DNA from: JACDDK01 sp038198445 | GTDB taxonomy: Bacteria; Actinomycetota; Rubrobacteria; Rubrobacterales; Rubrobacteraceae | Assembly: GCA_038198445.1 (NCBI GenBank) | Contig: JBBPZZ010000085.1 | Span: forward strand, 1-64,000 | Reading direction: 5' to 3' | DNA length: 64,000 bases | Shown: positions 23,602-32,360 of the stretch, piece by piece | How the letters are laid out: every line of letters begins with the position of its first letter | How positions within the stretch are numbered: position 1 is the first letter of the stretch | Program-made: the position numbers and the translations under genes | Notes under the pieces: model-generated | The model's database searches: none | What the model saw: the letters and a program-made list of their open reading frames with translations, nothing else | Told to the model about the DNA's origin: nothing

Positions 23602-24669
23602 CTAGCCGCGGGAGTATTCGAGTATTCTCCGCCGTATCCGTAATAACGCCACCTCCAGGATCGCCTCTGGAGACACATTATACGCAAGGGCGGCGCTTGC
23701 TTCCCCAACCTGCGTCGCGGCCCCACCCCAATCCGCGCCCGGCCACTCCTCGACGTGACGCCGTATCTCCGGCATCCGTTCCACGTTCGCCGCCAGTTCC
23801 TCCGCCCCCGCCTGTACGACCGCCGCGTCCCGGTAAGCGAGCGCCAGGAGATCCAAAGCCTCCCGTACCGCGCCGTCCCGAGCCGCCCGCCCCGCGCGCT
23901 TCCCCCCCTCTTTCGCCCGCCGGTCCGGCTCGTCGAACTGTTCAAGAAACGCAGTCTCCCGCGCCGCGCCAACCGCCTCGGCGCGTCCCACGATCCCGGC
24001 GGCCATCTCGTGGCGCTCCTCGAAGTCCGCCGACAGAGAGAACCCAGCCTGGAAGACAGCCTCTCTTAGCTCCTTCATCTCCGGCTCCTCCGCGTACCGG
24101 ATCGAGAGCCCCACGCTCCCCCGCCCGAGTGCCGCCGCGAGCGCCGGCTCCTCCGCCCCCCGCTTTTCAAGTAATCCTGCTACTTCGCCGGTAGACACCG
24201 GGCTGAACCGAACCGTCCGGGCGCGTGAGACTATCGTGGGCAACACGCCCTCGCGCGAGCCCGCGAGCAGGATGAACACCGCCTCTCCCTCCGGCTCTTC
24301 CAGCGTCTTTAACAAGGCGTTGGCCGCCTGCACGTTCAGCGTGTCCGCTTCCAGAATGAAGACTCGCCGCGTACCCTCGAACGGCCGGCTCGCCGCCTGC
24401 CGCACTACCTCCCGCGCCTGGCCGATAGTCGTAAACGCTCCCTCAGGGCGGATCTCCAGCAGATCCGGATGCAGTCCCCGTAATGCGCGATCCGCCGCCT
24501 GATCTCCGCCAGAGACAAGACTGGCCCCGAAACGCCGGGCAACAGTCCTCTTACCGACTCCGGCCGGCCCGTGAAACAGGTAGGTGTGGGCGACATCGCC
24601 CGTTTCGAAACTTTTCTCCAACAACCGCAGGGAGATCTCATTGCCCAGTATTCCATCGAAGATTCCCAT
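23602..24669 (-). CDS. holB: DNA polymerase III delta' subunit
   Basis: A 355-aa clamp-loader AAA+ subunit. MGIFDGILGNE at 24669 is taken as the start; the longer frame overlaps tmk. FHGPAGVGKRTVARRF near residue 32 is the P-loop, ALLKTLEEPEGEAVFIL near 116 the Walker B/sensor region and TIVSRARTVRF the SRC-like motif. The cysteine zinc module expected between P-loop and Walker B is missing: that segment reads SGGDQAADRALRGLHPDLL. It lies 20 bp downstream of tmk in one operon with ricT. Confidence 0.88.
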   Translation of the reverse strand: MGIFDGILGNEISLRLLEKSFETGDVAHTYLFHGPAGVGKRTVARRFGASLVSGGDQAADRALRGLHPDLLEIRPEGAFTTIGQAREVVRQAASRPFEGTRRVFILEADTLNVQAANALLKTLEEPEGEAVFILLAGSREGVLPTIVSRARTVRFSPVSTGEVAGLLEKRGAEEPALAAALGRGSVGLSIRYAEEPEMKELREAVFQAGFSLSADFEERHEMAAGIVGRAEAVGAARETAFLEQFDEPDRRAKEGGKRAGRAARDGAVREALDLLALAYRDAAVVQAGAEELAANVERMPEIRRHVEEWPGADWGGAATQVGEASAALAYNVSPEAILEVALLRIRRRILEYSRG

Positions 24670-24688
24670 GTCCCGGATGAGTATAGCC

Positions 24689-25291
24689 CTACCGCTCGAA
24701 GACCCGGCGCACGGCCTCCGCCAGATCCTCCGAAGAACGGGAGGCATCAAGGACCTCTATCCGCTCCGGCTCGCGGCGAACAATCTCCTCGAACCCTTCT
24801 TCGACCCTCCGCATGAACTCCGCGCCGATGGATTCAATCCTATCCAGCGGCGCCGCAAGTTCCCTGGCTCGCCGCTCCCTTTCTTCAGATCCGAGCCGCA
24901 GGTAGAAAGTCGTATCCGGGAGGACCGTCCCGACAGCGTAAGCGTTCAACTCTCGTACAGTCTCCACGCCGAGTCCCCTACCGCATCCCTGATACGCGAT
25001 GCTCGAATCCAGGTAGCGCTCACAGAGGACGTTCTCTCCCCGCTCCAATCGCGGCAGGATCTCTCGCCGCACGTGGTCCGCACGCGCCGCCGCATACAGG
25101 TACGCCTCGGTCCAGGCGTCCATGTCCAGGGACGGATCGAGCAACACCGCCCGGATACGCTCCGCCGCTGGAGTACCGCCGGGCTCCCGGGTGAAATGCG
25201 CTGGCGTTTGCGTATTTTCGAGAAGCGGTTTGAGGTGGCGAACCAGGGTGGACTTTCCCGAGAAGTCCAGCCCCTCGACGGTTACGAAGAT
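24689..25291 (-). CDS. tmk: Thymidylate kinase, apparent non-canonical ATC start
   Basis: A 200-aa kinase converting dTMP to dTDP. The P-loop EGLDFSGKST and the DR-type ERYLDSSIAYQG motif are clear. Homology begins at IFVTVEGLDF, encoded from 25291, but between the stop codon 24 bp upstream and the P-loop there is no ATG, GTG or TTG. The first canonical start is past the P-loop (GTG/TTG near 25147-25150) and would give a dead protein. ATC at 25291-25289 is the only near-cognate codon in place. The neighbours are the C26 amidohydrolase upstream and holB downstream. Confidence 0.85.
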   Translation of the reverse strand: MFVTVEGLDFSGKSTLVRHLKPLLENTQTPAHFTREPGGTPAAERIRAVLLDPSLDMDAWTEAYLYAAARADHVRREILPRLERGENVLCERYLDSSIAYQGCGRGLGVETVRELNAYAVGTVLPDTTFYLRLGSEERERRARELAAPLDRIESIGAEFMRRVEEGFEEIVRREPERIEVLDASRSSEDLAEAVRRVFER

Positions 25292-25316
25292 ACCCCGTGG
25301 CGAGGTGGGCCTCTAT

Positions 25317-26081
25317 CTAGGCCGCTGCGCGGCGGAGGGCGTGGCGCTCGGCCGCGGAGACGTGCGCCTCGAACAGGTTGCGGTGCTCTGAGCCGGCGTC
25401 ACGCATCGCCTCGGCGTGCCACTGCACCCCCATGAGCCACCGCTCCGAGAAGTCGCGGGACTCGACCGCCTCTATAACCCCGTCGGAGGAGCGGGCCGAT
25501 ACAACCAGGCTATCCGCGAGGTCTTTGATCGCCTGGTGATGGTAAGAGTTGACCTTGACGCTGCCCTTCTCCGTGACCTCGCCAACCCAGGAATCGCGCT
25601 TTATCTCGATCTCGTGTGTCGGCTGCCACTTCGGCGTAGCCTGCCGGTGCTTGAGAATATCCCGTCCAAGCTGCGAGGGAAGGTCCTGATACAGCGTCCC
25701 ACCGAGACCGACGTTCAGCAACTGCAAACCCCGGCATATTCCGAAGATCGGGATTCCGTACCGCAGCGCCTCTTCGAGTAGCGCCATCTCGAAGGCGTCC
25801 CGCTCGGGAAGGGTCACGCTGAGTTCGGGGATCGGCTGCTCGCCATAGTAACTCGGGTCCAGGTCGCTCCCACCACTGAGGAGCAGCCCGTCCAGACTTC
25901 CAATAACGGCTTCCGCGGCCCGCCGCTCACCGACCGCCGGCAACACCACCGGCACTCCTCCAGCATTAACTACACCCTCCACGTAGTCCAGGTCCGCCCT
26001 CACGTAGCGGCCCAGAGGCCGCTCGGCGACAGAGTCCACGTCTTCCTTCAAGGTTGCGGTTATACCGATTATTGGGGCCAA
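25317..26081 (-). CDS. Class I glutamine amidotransferase-like hydrolase (peptidase C26, PuuD-like)
   Basis: A 254-aa protein of the gamma-glutamyl-GABA hydrolase type. The nucleophile elbow is FGICRGLQLLNV near residues 115-126, and the His-Glu pair is in VQWHAEAM near 219-226. TTG start at 26081 with AAGGATGAG upstream. It would hydrolyse a gamma-glutamyl amide bond; the exact substrate is unknown. It lies directly upstream of tmk on the same strand. Confidence 0.85.
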   Translation of the reverse strand: MAPIIGITATLKEDVDSVAERPLGRYVRADLDYVEGVVNAGGVPVVLPAVGERRAAEAVIGSLDGLLLSGGSDLDPSYYGEQPIPELSVTLPERDAFEMALLEEALRYGIPIFGICRGLQLLNVGLGGTLYQDLPSQLGRDILKHRQATPKWQPTHEIEIKRDSWVGEVTEKGSVKVNSYHHQAIKDLADSLVVSARSSDGVIEAVESRDFSERWLMGVQWHAEAMRDAGSEHRNLFEAHVSAAERHALRRAAA

Positions 26082-26247
26082 ATCATCTCATCCTTTAACA
26101 AAAACTTCTTCAAACTTAATTATAGGGTCGCAGAATAACATACGATTGCCGCGATAGTCCAGATCAGGAGGTATCCAAAAATACGGGCGCTCTGCGATAT
26201 GCGGGGCGATGTTGGATCTTCGAGGAGGTCGAGGTCCAGGCGCTCTT

Positions 26248-28359
26248 CTAGGTGGTGGACTTCTCCAACTGCTGGCCGCTCTCTTTCGATGACCGTTCAC
26301 CCCCCTCTGAGTCGACGCCGTTGGCGTCGTTTGCGGCTTCTTTTTTCTCCTGCTTCTTCGGACACTCCATGTTGATGCAGGTTATCCAGGGACGCTTGCC
26401 TCCAAGCACCTTTATCTCCGGGGACCCACAGGCGTCACACTGAGTACCGAGCGGTATTATGTCACCCCTCTGGGGCAGAGGATAGGTCACCGTACACTCC
26501 GGATATCCCGAACAGCCCACGAAACGCTTACGGCTCTTGCGGCTGCGGCGGATGATGAGGTCGTCTCCGCTCACCGGACACTTCCCAAGCGTCTCGTCCA
26601 CCCGGATGCCGCTCCAGACGATGTCCGCGAACTGCTCCTCGGAACTCTCCAGGTGCTCGTACACGCGGCGCAGGATGTCGCGGGACTCGTCGACCACGGA
26701 GTCCTTACTGATCCTGCCCTCCGAAATGGCGTCCATGCTCTTCTCAAGCTCCGCCGTCATCTCGTGCGAGGCTATCTCCGAGGCGAAGTCCTTGAGCGCC
26801 CTCGCCACGCCCACGCCCTTCTCCGTCGGCACGAGCGGGTCGTCGTGGACGTAGCCCCGGTCGTAGAGGTTCTGGATGATGTTCGGGCGCGTCGCCTTCG
26901 TCCCAAGCCCCAGGTCCTCCATGACGTTGAGGAGCCGTCCCGCGCCGTAGCGCCCCGGCGGCTGCGTCTCTTTCGCAAGAATCTCCGCACTAACCACGTC
27001 GACTACGTCACCCTCATTGAGATTCGGTATCTCCTCGTCGGCGCGGCGGCTGTACGGGTAGACGCCGAGCCAGCCCTCTTCCGTAACAACTGTACCGCCG
27101 GTAACGAGCGGCTCGCCGCCGGAGTCGAAGCGCAGCGTCGTGCGGAGCGTCTTGGCCGGGCCGGAGAGCGTCGCCAGGAAGCGCCGGACGACTAGCTGGT
27201 AGATCTTCCACTGGTCGTCGCGCAACGCCTTCTTCGAGGCGTAGCCGGTCGGGTAGATCGGCGGGTGGTCCGTAGTCTCTTTCTTCCCGCGGGTCGGCGA
27301 GAGCTTCTCGCCCTGAAGCAGCTTCTCCGCGTACTGTCCCGCCCCCTCGACGTGCTTGAGGTAGCCGAGTATCTCGCGCAGGTCCAGCGAGCGCGGATAA
27401 ACGGTATTGTCCGTCCGAGGGTAGGAGATATAGCCGTCGGTGTACAGGTCCTCCGCCAGACGGGCGGCTCGGGAAGGGTTGATCCCTAGGTTCGCCGCCG
27501 CCGTCAGGAAGCCGGTCGTGTTGAACGGCGTCGGGGGCTGCCGGCTCGCGGACTTCTGTTTGACCTCCGTGACCGTGGCGATCTCGGAGAGGTTGTCGTA
27601 CGCCTTGCGGACAGCCTCTTCTTCCTTGAAACGGTCCGTGGCGTGACGGACGGTGAACGGCTCGCCGTTCTTCAGGTTCGCTTCGAGCTCCCAGTAGGGC
27701 TCGGGGATGAAAGCCCGCCGCTCTAGTTCGCGCTCGGTGATCAGCACGAGGGTCGGAGACTGGACACGTCCGACGGAGAGGAATGCGCTGCCGTAGCGCT
27801 TCGTGGCGCGCGAGACCCATCGGGTCAGGGTGGCGCCCCAGATCAGGTCTATGTCCTGACGCGCCTCGCCCGCCGCCGCGAGGTCACGGGAGACCTCGTC
27901 CAACTCGTCGAAGGCGCGTGTGATCTCACCCTGCGTAAGCGCCGAGAAGCGCGAACGCTCGACGTGGTCCATCAACTTCGGGTTCGCCTCGAACGCGAGA
28001 GACAGGGCCTCCACCCCGATCAACTCCCCCTCACGATCGTAGTCCGTGGCGATGACTACCTTATCCGCCTTCTTCGACAATGCCTTAACCGCCTCCGCGA
28101 CACCCTTCACGGAGACGGACTTTAAGATCTCCGCGTCTATGAGCGCCGAAGGCTCGACCTTCTGCCAGTTCGAGTACTCCTCTGGATACTCGGGGTTCAG
28201 TACGTGTCCCTTGAGTCCGACGGAGACGCACTCCTCACCCTTCCAGGTGAAGGTGTGATGCGGAACAGAGCGGTGCTTGCCGTCCTTCACCGGACCTTCG
28301 GCGAGGAACTGGGATATTTTCTTGGCTGTGTTTGCTTTCTCAGAGATTATTAATCGCAT
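26248..28359 (-). CDS. topA: DNA topoisomerase I, archaeal-like type IA
   Basis: A 703-aa topoisomerase that relaxes negative supercoils. The TOPRIM domain (residues 1-150) begins MRLIISEKANTAKKI, as in archaeal TopA, rather than the VIVESPAKAKTI of most bacterial TopA, and contains the DYDREGELIG acidic motif. The catalytic Tyr is in DGYISYPRTDNT near residue 310. Two zinc-ribbon-like segments close the protein (CPVSGD...C and CDACG...C), followed by a charged tail. AGGA precedes the ATG. Whether it is the sole TopA cannot be seen here. Confidence 0.9.
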   Translation of the reverse strand: MRLIISEKANTAKKISQFLAEGPVKDGKHRSVPHHTFTWKGEECVSVGLKGHVLNPEYPEEYSNWQKVEPSALIDAEILKSVSVKGVAEAVKALSKKADKVVIATDYDREGELIGVEALSLAFEANPKLMDHVERSRFSALTQGEITRAFDELDEVSRDLAAAGEARQDIDLIWGATLTRWVSRATKRYGSAFLSVGRVQSPTLVLITERELERRAFIPEPYWELEANLKNGEPFTVRHATDRFKEEEAVRKAYDNLSEIATVTEVKQKSASRQPPTPFNTTGFLTAAANLGINPSRAARLAEDLYTDGYISYPRTDNTVYPRSLDLREILGYLKHVEGAGQYAEKLLQGEKLSPTRGKKETTDHPPIYPTGYASKKALRDDQWKIYQLVVRRFLATLSGPAKTLRTTLRFDSGGEPLVTGGTVVTEEGWLGVYPYSRRADEEIPNLNEGDVVDVVSAEILAKETQPPGRYGAGRLLNVMEDLGLGTKATRPNIIQNLYDRGYVHDDPLVPTEKGVGVARALKDFASEIASHEMTAELEKSMDAISEGRISKDSVVDESRDILRRVYEHLESSEEQFADIVWSGIRVDETLGKCPVSGDDLIIRRSRKSRKRFVGCSGYPECTVTYPLPQRGDIIPLGTQCDACGSPEIKVLGGKRPWITCINMECPKKQEKKEAANDANGVDSEGGERSSKESGQQLEKSTT

Positions 28360-28436
28360 ATTGATCCTGGTTATAACACAATGCGCTATCTTGTTGCAGC
28401 TTACGCAAGCGGTGGCGTTTCTGGATCAACGCCGCA

Positions 28437-29429
28437 CTATCTCTCGGGTTTAGAGACGACGCTGGTGGGCTTTGTCTCCGGCACATCAGTCGCCACATCC
28501 CCGATGAGGGCACGGACGATCAGCAGGCCCGCGACACCAATAAGGGTGGCAAACCAGAGGGTTGCGAGACGGATCAGAATCGTCAGAGCCACGGCGAACC
28601 CGCGCGGCAGATCCCCCAGGGCCACGAACATTCCCGTAAGCCCCGCCTCCGCCGCCCCGATGCCGCCAGGGAGCATACTCCCCACCCCGACCAGCGAGCT
28701 AACCGCGAATATGAACACCACCATCAGGAACGGCAGGTCCGCCCCCATCCCGACAGTACAGAGATAGACCGCCGTGCATTCCAGTCCCCACGAGAGGAAC
28801 GAAATTACAGTCCCAACGATCAGCGCACGGGATGACAGCAGTTCGTTAGAGGCGCCGTGGAAGTCCTCTATGTGCGGCGCCAGACGGTTCAACAGCGGCA
28901 GCTTCGATAGAATTTTCTCGGCTACTAGTGAGAGCCGCCGCGAGCGGAGAACGGCTATTCCCACGACGGTAACGGCCAGGAACAGCGCCAGCACGCCGAA
29001 CCCGAAGCTGAAGGCCAGGGCTCCCAGCATCCCCCACGCGACCATCCCGGTACCGTCCGTGGCGCGCTCGGCGACGACCGTGGGGGCGGTGCGGGCTATA
29101 GGGGCGCCGGAGACCTGGCGGACGAAGACGCTCTTCAGAACCTCGCCGAGTTTGCCCGGCGAGATCGCCATGGATAGTCCCGAGGCGAAGATGGCGGCGT
29201 TGATGCCCGCCGGCACGGAGACTTTGAGGACGCGCAGGTAGTAGGTCCAGCGCAGGAACCGTCCCACGTAGGAGAGGGCGACGAGGCCCAGAATGACCGG
29301 CGTAAGCGACCAGTGAAAGCTATCCAGAGCGTTTCTAAGGTCGTCCAAACCGGAGAAGATGGCGAGGACGACGTATACGACTATGCCCAGGCCGAGGGCC
29401 AGGATCAGGTTTCTCTTCAACCGTTCCAT
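28437..29429 (-). CDS. Lysylphosphatidylglycerol synthase-type flippase-like membrane protein
   Basis: A 330-aa integral membrane protein of the UPF0104/LPG-synthase TM family with about eight predicted segments. The conserved FLRWTYYLRVL and PGKLGEVLKSVFVRQ cytoplasmic motifs are present. Start ATG at 29429 (MERLKRNL) lies 5 bp after the DPPR-synthase stop, so the pair is probably co-translated. It likely moves or modifies a lipid-linked intermediate, for example a decaprenyl-linked sugar; this is inferred from the neighbour. Confidence 0.8.
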   Translation of the reverse strand: MERLKRNLILALGLGIVVYVVLAIFSGLDDLRNALDSFHWSLTPVILGLVALSYVGRFLRWTYYLRVLKVSVPAGINAAIFASGLSMAISPGKLGEVLKSVFVRQVSGAPIARTAPTVVAERATDGTGMVAWGMLGALAFSFGFGVLALFLAVTVVGIAVLRSRRLSLVAEKILSKLPLLNRLAPHIEDFHGASNELLSSRALIVGTVISFLSWGLECTAVYLCTVGMGADLPFLMVVFIFAVSSLVGVGSMLPGGIGAAEAGLTGMFVALGDLPRGFAVALTILIRLATLWFATLIGVAGLLIVRALIGDVATDVPETKPTSVVSKPER

Positions 29430-29434
29430 CGGGA

Positions 29435-30295
29435 TTAAAGGACGTAGATGACCGTCATCACCACGGCGAGCCACAGGATGAGGGTGATCTGTAACGGCCT
29501 ATCTCTTAAAAGCAAAGTATCCGGGTTGCCGCCGCCGTCGCGGTGAACCAGCAACATATAGCGGAAGACGCCGTAGATCACGAATGGAATGCTCGACATC
29601 ATGAAGACGTTCTTGTACACGGTAAAGGTGTAGAGGGTGTAGGCGATGATGGTCGCGGAGATCATTATGTTCATCAGTTCGTCGAGCATCGGGACCGAGT
29701 AGTCCTTGAGGTTCCTCCGGTAGATCTGGGCTCCCTCTCCCAGAGACGCAAGCTCGTGGCGGCGCTTGGAGAAGCCAAGAAAAAGCGTAAGAAGCCCGGT
29801 ACACACTATTAGCCAGGGAGATATAGGGCTGCCCACCGCCGCGACACCCGCGAGCGCCCGGATCACGAACCCCGCCGAGATGCTCATTACGTCCAGTATC
29901 ACCTGATGCTTGAGCACCGTCGTGTATATAGCCTGCAAGACGATATACGCAACCCCCGCAAGCCCCACCCCGAAGTGTACCCAGAACCCGAGTGACAGAC
30001 CCACGGCGGCCAGGCAAGCAGCGAAGATAAGCGCGGAACGCCTGGAAACATCTCCGCTGGCAACCGGCCGGAGCCTCTTCAGAGGATGCTTGCGGTCTTC
30101 CTCGATGTCCAGAACGTCGTTCGCCGCGTAGGTGGCGCTCGAAAGCAGACAGAACGCGATGAACGCCAGAAAAGCCGACATCAAGGAGGATAGCTGAAGC
30201 GCCTCCTCCGAGAACACGACCCCGGCCAGCACGAACCCGTTCTTGGTCCACTGCTTCGGTCGGGAGAGCCGGAGGAAGGACTCCGCGAATCCCAT
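29435..30295 (-). CDS. UbiA-family decaprenyl-phosphate phosphoribosyltransferase homologue
   Basis: A 286-aa polytopic UbiA prenyltransferase. LRLSRPKQWTKNGFVLAG opens it, and NDVLDIEEDRKHPLKRLRP near residues 57-75 is the first Asp-rich motif in the form typical of DPPR synthase (Rv3806c type). The second motif is replaced by LGFSKRRHEL, also typical. Known homologues make decaprenylphosphoryl-phosphoribose for arabinan. ATG at 30295 is chosen over GTG 30331 by fit to the family start. A decaprenyl-sugar pathway in this organism is inferred. Confidence 0.8.
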   Translation of the reverse strand: MGFAESFLRLSRPKQWTKNGFVLAGVVFSEEALQLSSLMSAFLAFIAFCLLSSATYAANDVLDIEEDRKHPLKRLRPVASGDVSRRSALIFAACLAAVGLSLGFWVHFGVGLAGVAYIVLQAIYTTVLKHQVILDVMSISAGFVIRALAGVAAVGSPISPWLIVCTGLLTLFLGFSKRRHELASLGEGAQIYRRNLKDYSVPMLDELMNIMISATIIAYTLYTFTVYKNVFMMSSIPFVIYGVFRYMLLVHRDGGGNPDTLLLRDRPLQITLILWLAVVMTVIYVL

Positions 30296-30464
30296 AGAAC
30301 CGCCTGCTTCCACGACAGACGTTTCTATCACAAACCGCCGGCAAAATCTTTAATGTACGATAAACGATGGACGCTTCACGGATTTATTCCTGAGGCGTTG
30401 CTAAAAATACGGCCATGAAACCAGCGAGGAGAGACGCGATGAACAGCATCGGGCAAGAGTCACC

Positions 30465-31376
30465 GTGAGCGCCTCGAACCCCGGACGCCCGTTCCTGGCG
30501 GAGTGGTTCTGGCTCGCACGGCCTTTCAGCCTGACCGCCGCCGCCGTGCCGGTGTTGTTCGGGACGGCGCTCGCCCTGAAGGACGGCGCTTTTGCATTGG
30601 GGCCTTTCCTGGCGATGCTCCTGGGAAGCCTGCTGATACAGGCCGCGACCAATATGTTCAACGAGTTCTACGACGAGAAGCGCGGCCTGGACACGGCCAC
30701 CGCCGTCGGCATCGCCGGGTCCATAGTGCAAGGTCGTCTCCAAGCGAGATCCGTCCTGATCGGCGCCCTCTTGTGCTATACGCTCGCGCTGTTCTGCGGC
30801 ATCTACCTGGTAGCGGTTGGCGGTTGGCCGATTCTAATCCTCGGCTGTCTATCGGCGCTCGGCGGCTACCTCTACTCGGCCGGTCCGCGCCCGATTGCCT
30901 ACACGGCGGCCAGTGAGGCGGCCGTTTTCCTCTTTATGGGCGTACTCATCGTAGTCATCGCTTACGCGGTGCAGGCCAAAGTTTTTTTCCTGTATGTGCC
31001 GCTTGCGGCGCTGCCGATCGGAGGCCCGGTCGCGGCGATACTGCTCGCCAACAATATCCGGGACATGGACTCCGACCGCAAGGGTGGGCGCCGGACCATC
31101 CCCATAGTCTTCGGGCGCTCCGGCGCCATATTCATCTACCGGACATTGCTTCTCGAAGCGTACGTCTCGGTCGCGGCCCTAATCTCCTTCGGCACGGTTC
31201 CGTTGGCGTGTGGATTGGTCGTGTTTAGCATTCCGCTGACTATCCGGCTCTGGCGTGGGATCTCCGCGACGACCATCCCGGCGCGGCTGGATCCCGTGGT
31301 CAAACGGACGGCGGGGCTGCATCTGGTCCTAGGCCTCCTGTACACGATGGGGATTCTGGTGGGATGGTTGATCTAA
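30465..31376 (+). CDS. menA: 1,4-dihydroxy-2-naphthoate prenyltransferase
   Basis: A 303-aa UbiA-family membrane enzyme attaching the prenyl tail during menaquinone synthesis. RPFSLTAAAVPVLFGTALAL opens it, NEFYDEKRGLDTAT near residue 65 and NNIRDMDSDRKGGRRTI near 197 are the two Asp-rich motifs. GTG start at 30465. menG, a polyprenyl synthase and an aminofutalosine-deaminase-like gene lie within 6 kb; an MqnP-type role in the futalosine pathway cannot be excluded, since both enzymes share these motifs. Confidence 0.82.
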   Translation: MSASNPGRPFLAEWFWLARPFSLTAAAVPVLFGTALALKDGAFALGPFLAMLLGSLLIQAATNMFNEFYDEKRGLDTATAVGIAGSIVQGRLQARSVLIGALLCYTLALFCGIYLVAVGGWPILILGCLSALGGYLYSAGPRPIAYTAASEAAVFLFMGVLIVVIAYAVQAKVFFLYVPLAALPIGGPVAAILLANNIRDMDSDRKGGRRTIPIVFGRSGAIFIYRTLLLEAYVSVAALISFGTVPLACGLVVFSIPLTIRLWRGISATTIPARLDPVVKRTAGLHLVLGLLYTMGILVGWLI

Positions 31377-31392
31377 GCCCCCGGAGAGTCGG

Positions 31393-31845
31393 GTGAACGA
31401 CCCGGTAAGGGCGAGTTATCTCGTCTCCGGAGTGCCGCGCGAAAAAATCTTCTCCGCCCTCCTCGACGTACGACGCTTCTCGGAATGGTCTCTTGGTCTA
31501 CGCCGGATACGCCTGCTGCACGGCGCAACGGAGATGAGCCCTGGCGTCGAAATGGAATTCGTCCTAAGCGCCGCCGGTCTTACTCATTCGGTAGAAAGCG
31601 TCGTCACGGCGGTCGAGGCTCCGAGCCGCATAGAGTGGCGATACACGTCAGGAGCCGTGGGAAGCGGAGGCTGGACACTCGAAGAGGCCGGACCAAGTAC
31701 CCTGGTGATGGCGCTCTTCACGGATTACGAAGTCGAGCCCGCATGGCTGAACAGGATCTCGCACAAACCGTTCTTCCGAAAGGTGGCCGAAGACCTGCTC
31801 CGGCGTTCGATGCGCCGCTTCATCCAACGCCTTACGGAACCGTAA
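31393..31845 (+). CDS. SRPBCC (START-like) family protein
   Basis: A 150-aa helix-grip protein similar to polyketide-cyclase/coenzyme Q-binding proteins. SYLVSGVPREKIFSALLDVR at the start and a long C-terminal helix (FRKVAEDLLRRSMRRFIQRL) frame the hydrophobic cavity. GTG start at 31393, 16 bp after menA and with GGAGAG upstream, so it is probably in the menA operon and may bind a quinone or lipid intermediate. No catalytic residue is evident. Confidence 0.75.
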   Translation: MNDPVRASYLVSGVPREKIFSALLDVRRFSEWSLGLRRIRLLHGATEMSPGVEMEFVLSAAGLTHSVESVVTAVEAPSRIEWRYTSGAVGSGGWTLEEAGPSTLVMALFTDYEVEPAWLNRISHKPFFRKVAEDLLRRSMRRFIQRLTEP

Positions 31846-31922
31846 AGGATCTGGCTTCGGGCGCCGGCATCCGTTACCATCGCGCCATACCAAACCGAGT
31901 TACGCGAAACGGAGGTCTACCG

Positions 31923-32345
31923 TTGGCTACGATTTTCACGCGCATCATCGAAGGCGAGCTTCCGGCCCACTTCGTCTGGAAAGACGAGCGGTGCGTCGCC
32001 TTTTTGTCCATAAATCCGCTGAGAGCCGGACACACGCTCGTAGTCCCGAGGGAAGAAGTGGACCATTGGCTCGACCTCGACCCGGAGCTGACGACCCACC
32101 TTATGGAAGTATCGAGGTCCATCGGAGAAGCTATACAGCAGGCGTATGAACCGGAGAAAGTGGGCTTTATCCTGGCCGGTCTGGAGGTCCCACACGTCCA
32201 CATCCACCTGACGCCGATAGACAGCCTCGACGACATCAATTTCGAGAACGCGGAGAAGGACCCCGACCAAGATGAATTAGCAAACGCCGCACGCAAGCTC
32301 CGGGGAAAACTAGCGAATCTCGGCTTTGAAAACGCCGCCAGCTAG
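31923..32345 (+). CDS. HIT-family nucleotide-binding protein
   Basis: A 140-aa histidine-triad protein. FTRIIEGELPAHFVWKDERC opens it, as in Hint proteins, and VPHVHIHLTPI near residues 90-100 is the triad with the catalytic His. It would cleave phosphoramidates of nucleotides. The TTG start at 31923 is supported by GGAGGT six bases upstream; the open frame further upstream overlaps the SRPBCC gene. Last gene of the rightward menA run. Confidence 0.85.
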   Translation: MATIFTRIIEGELPAHFVWKDERCVAFLSINPLRAGHTLVVPREEVDHWLDLDPELTTHLMEVSRSIGEAIQQAYEPEKVGFILAGLEVPHVHIHLTPIDSLDDINFENAEKDPDQDELANAARKLRGKLANLGFENAAS

Positions 32346-32360
32346 AGCGGGACGACCGGG

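Noticed and set aside
23589..24194. 201-aa proline/arginine-rich open frame on the plus strand
   Set aside because: Low-complexity antisense shadow of holB.
28414..28433. Hairpin GGCGTT...AACGCC between the flippase-like gene and topA as terminator
   Set aside because: The stem is only 6 bp, with mismatches beyond it and no T-tract on the minus strand.
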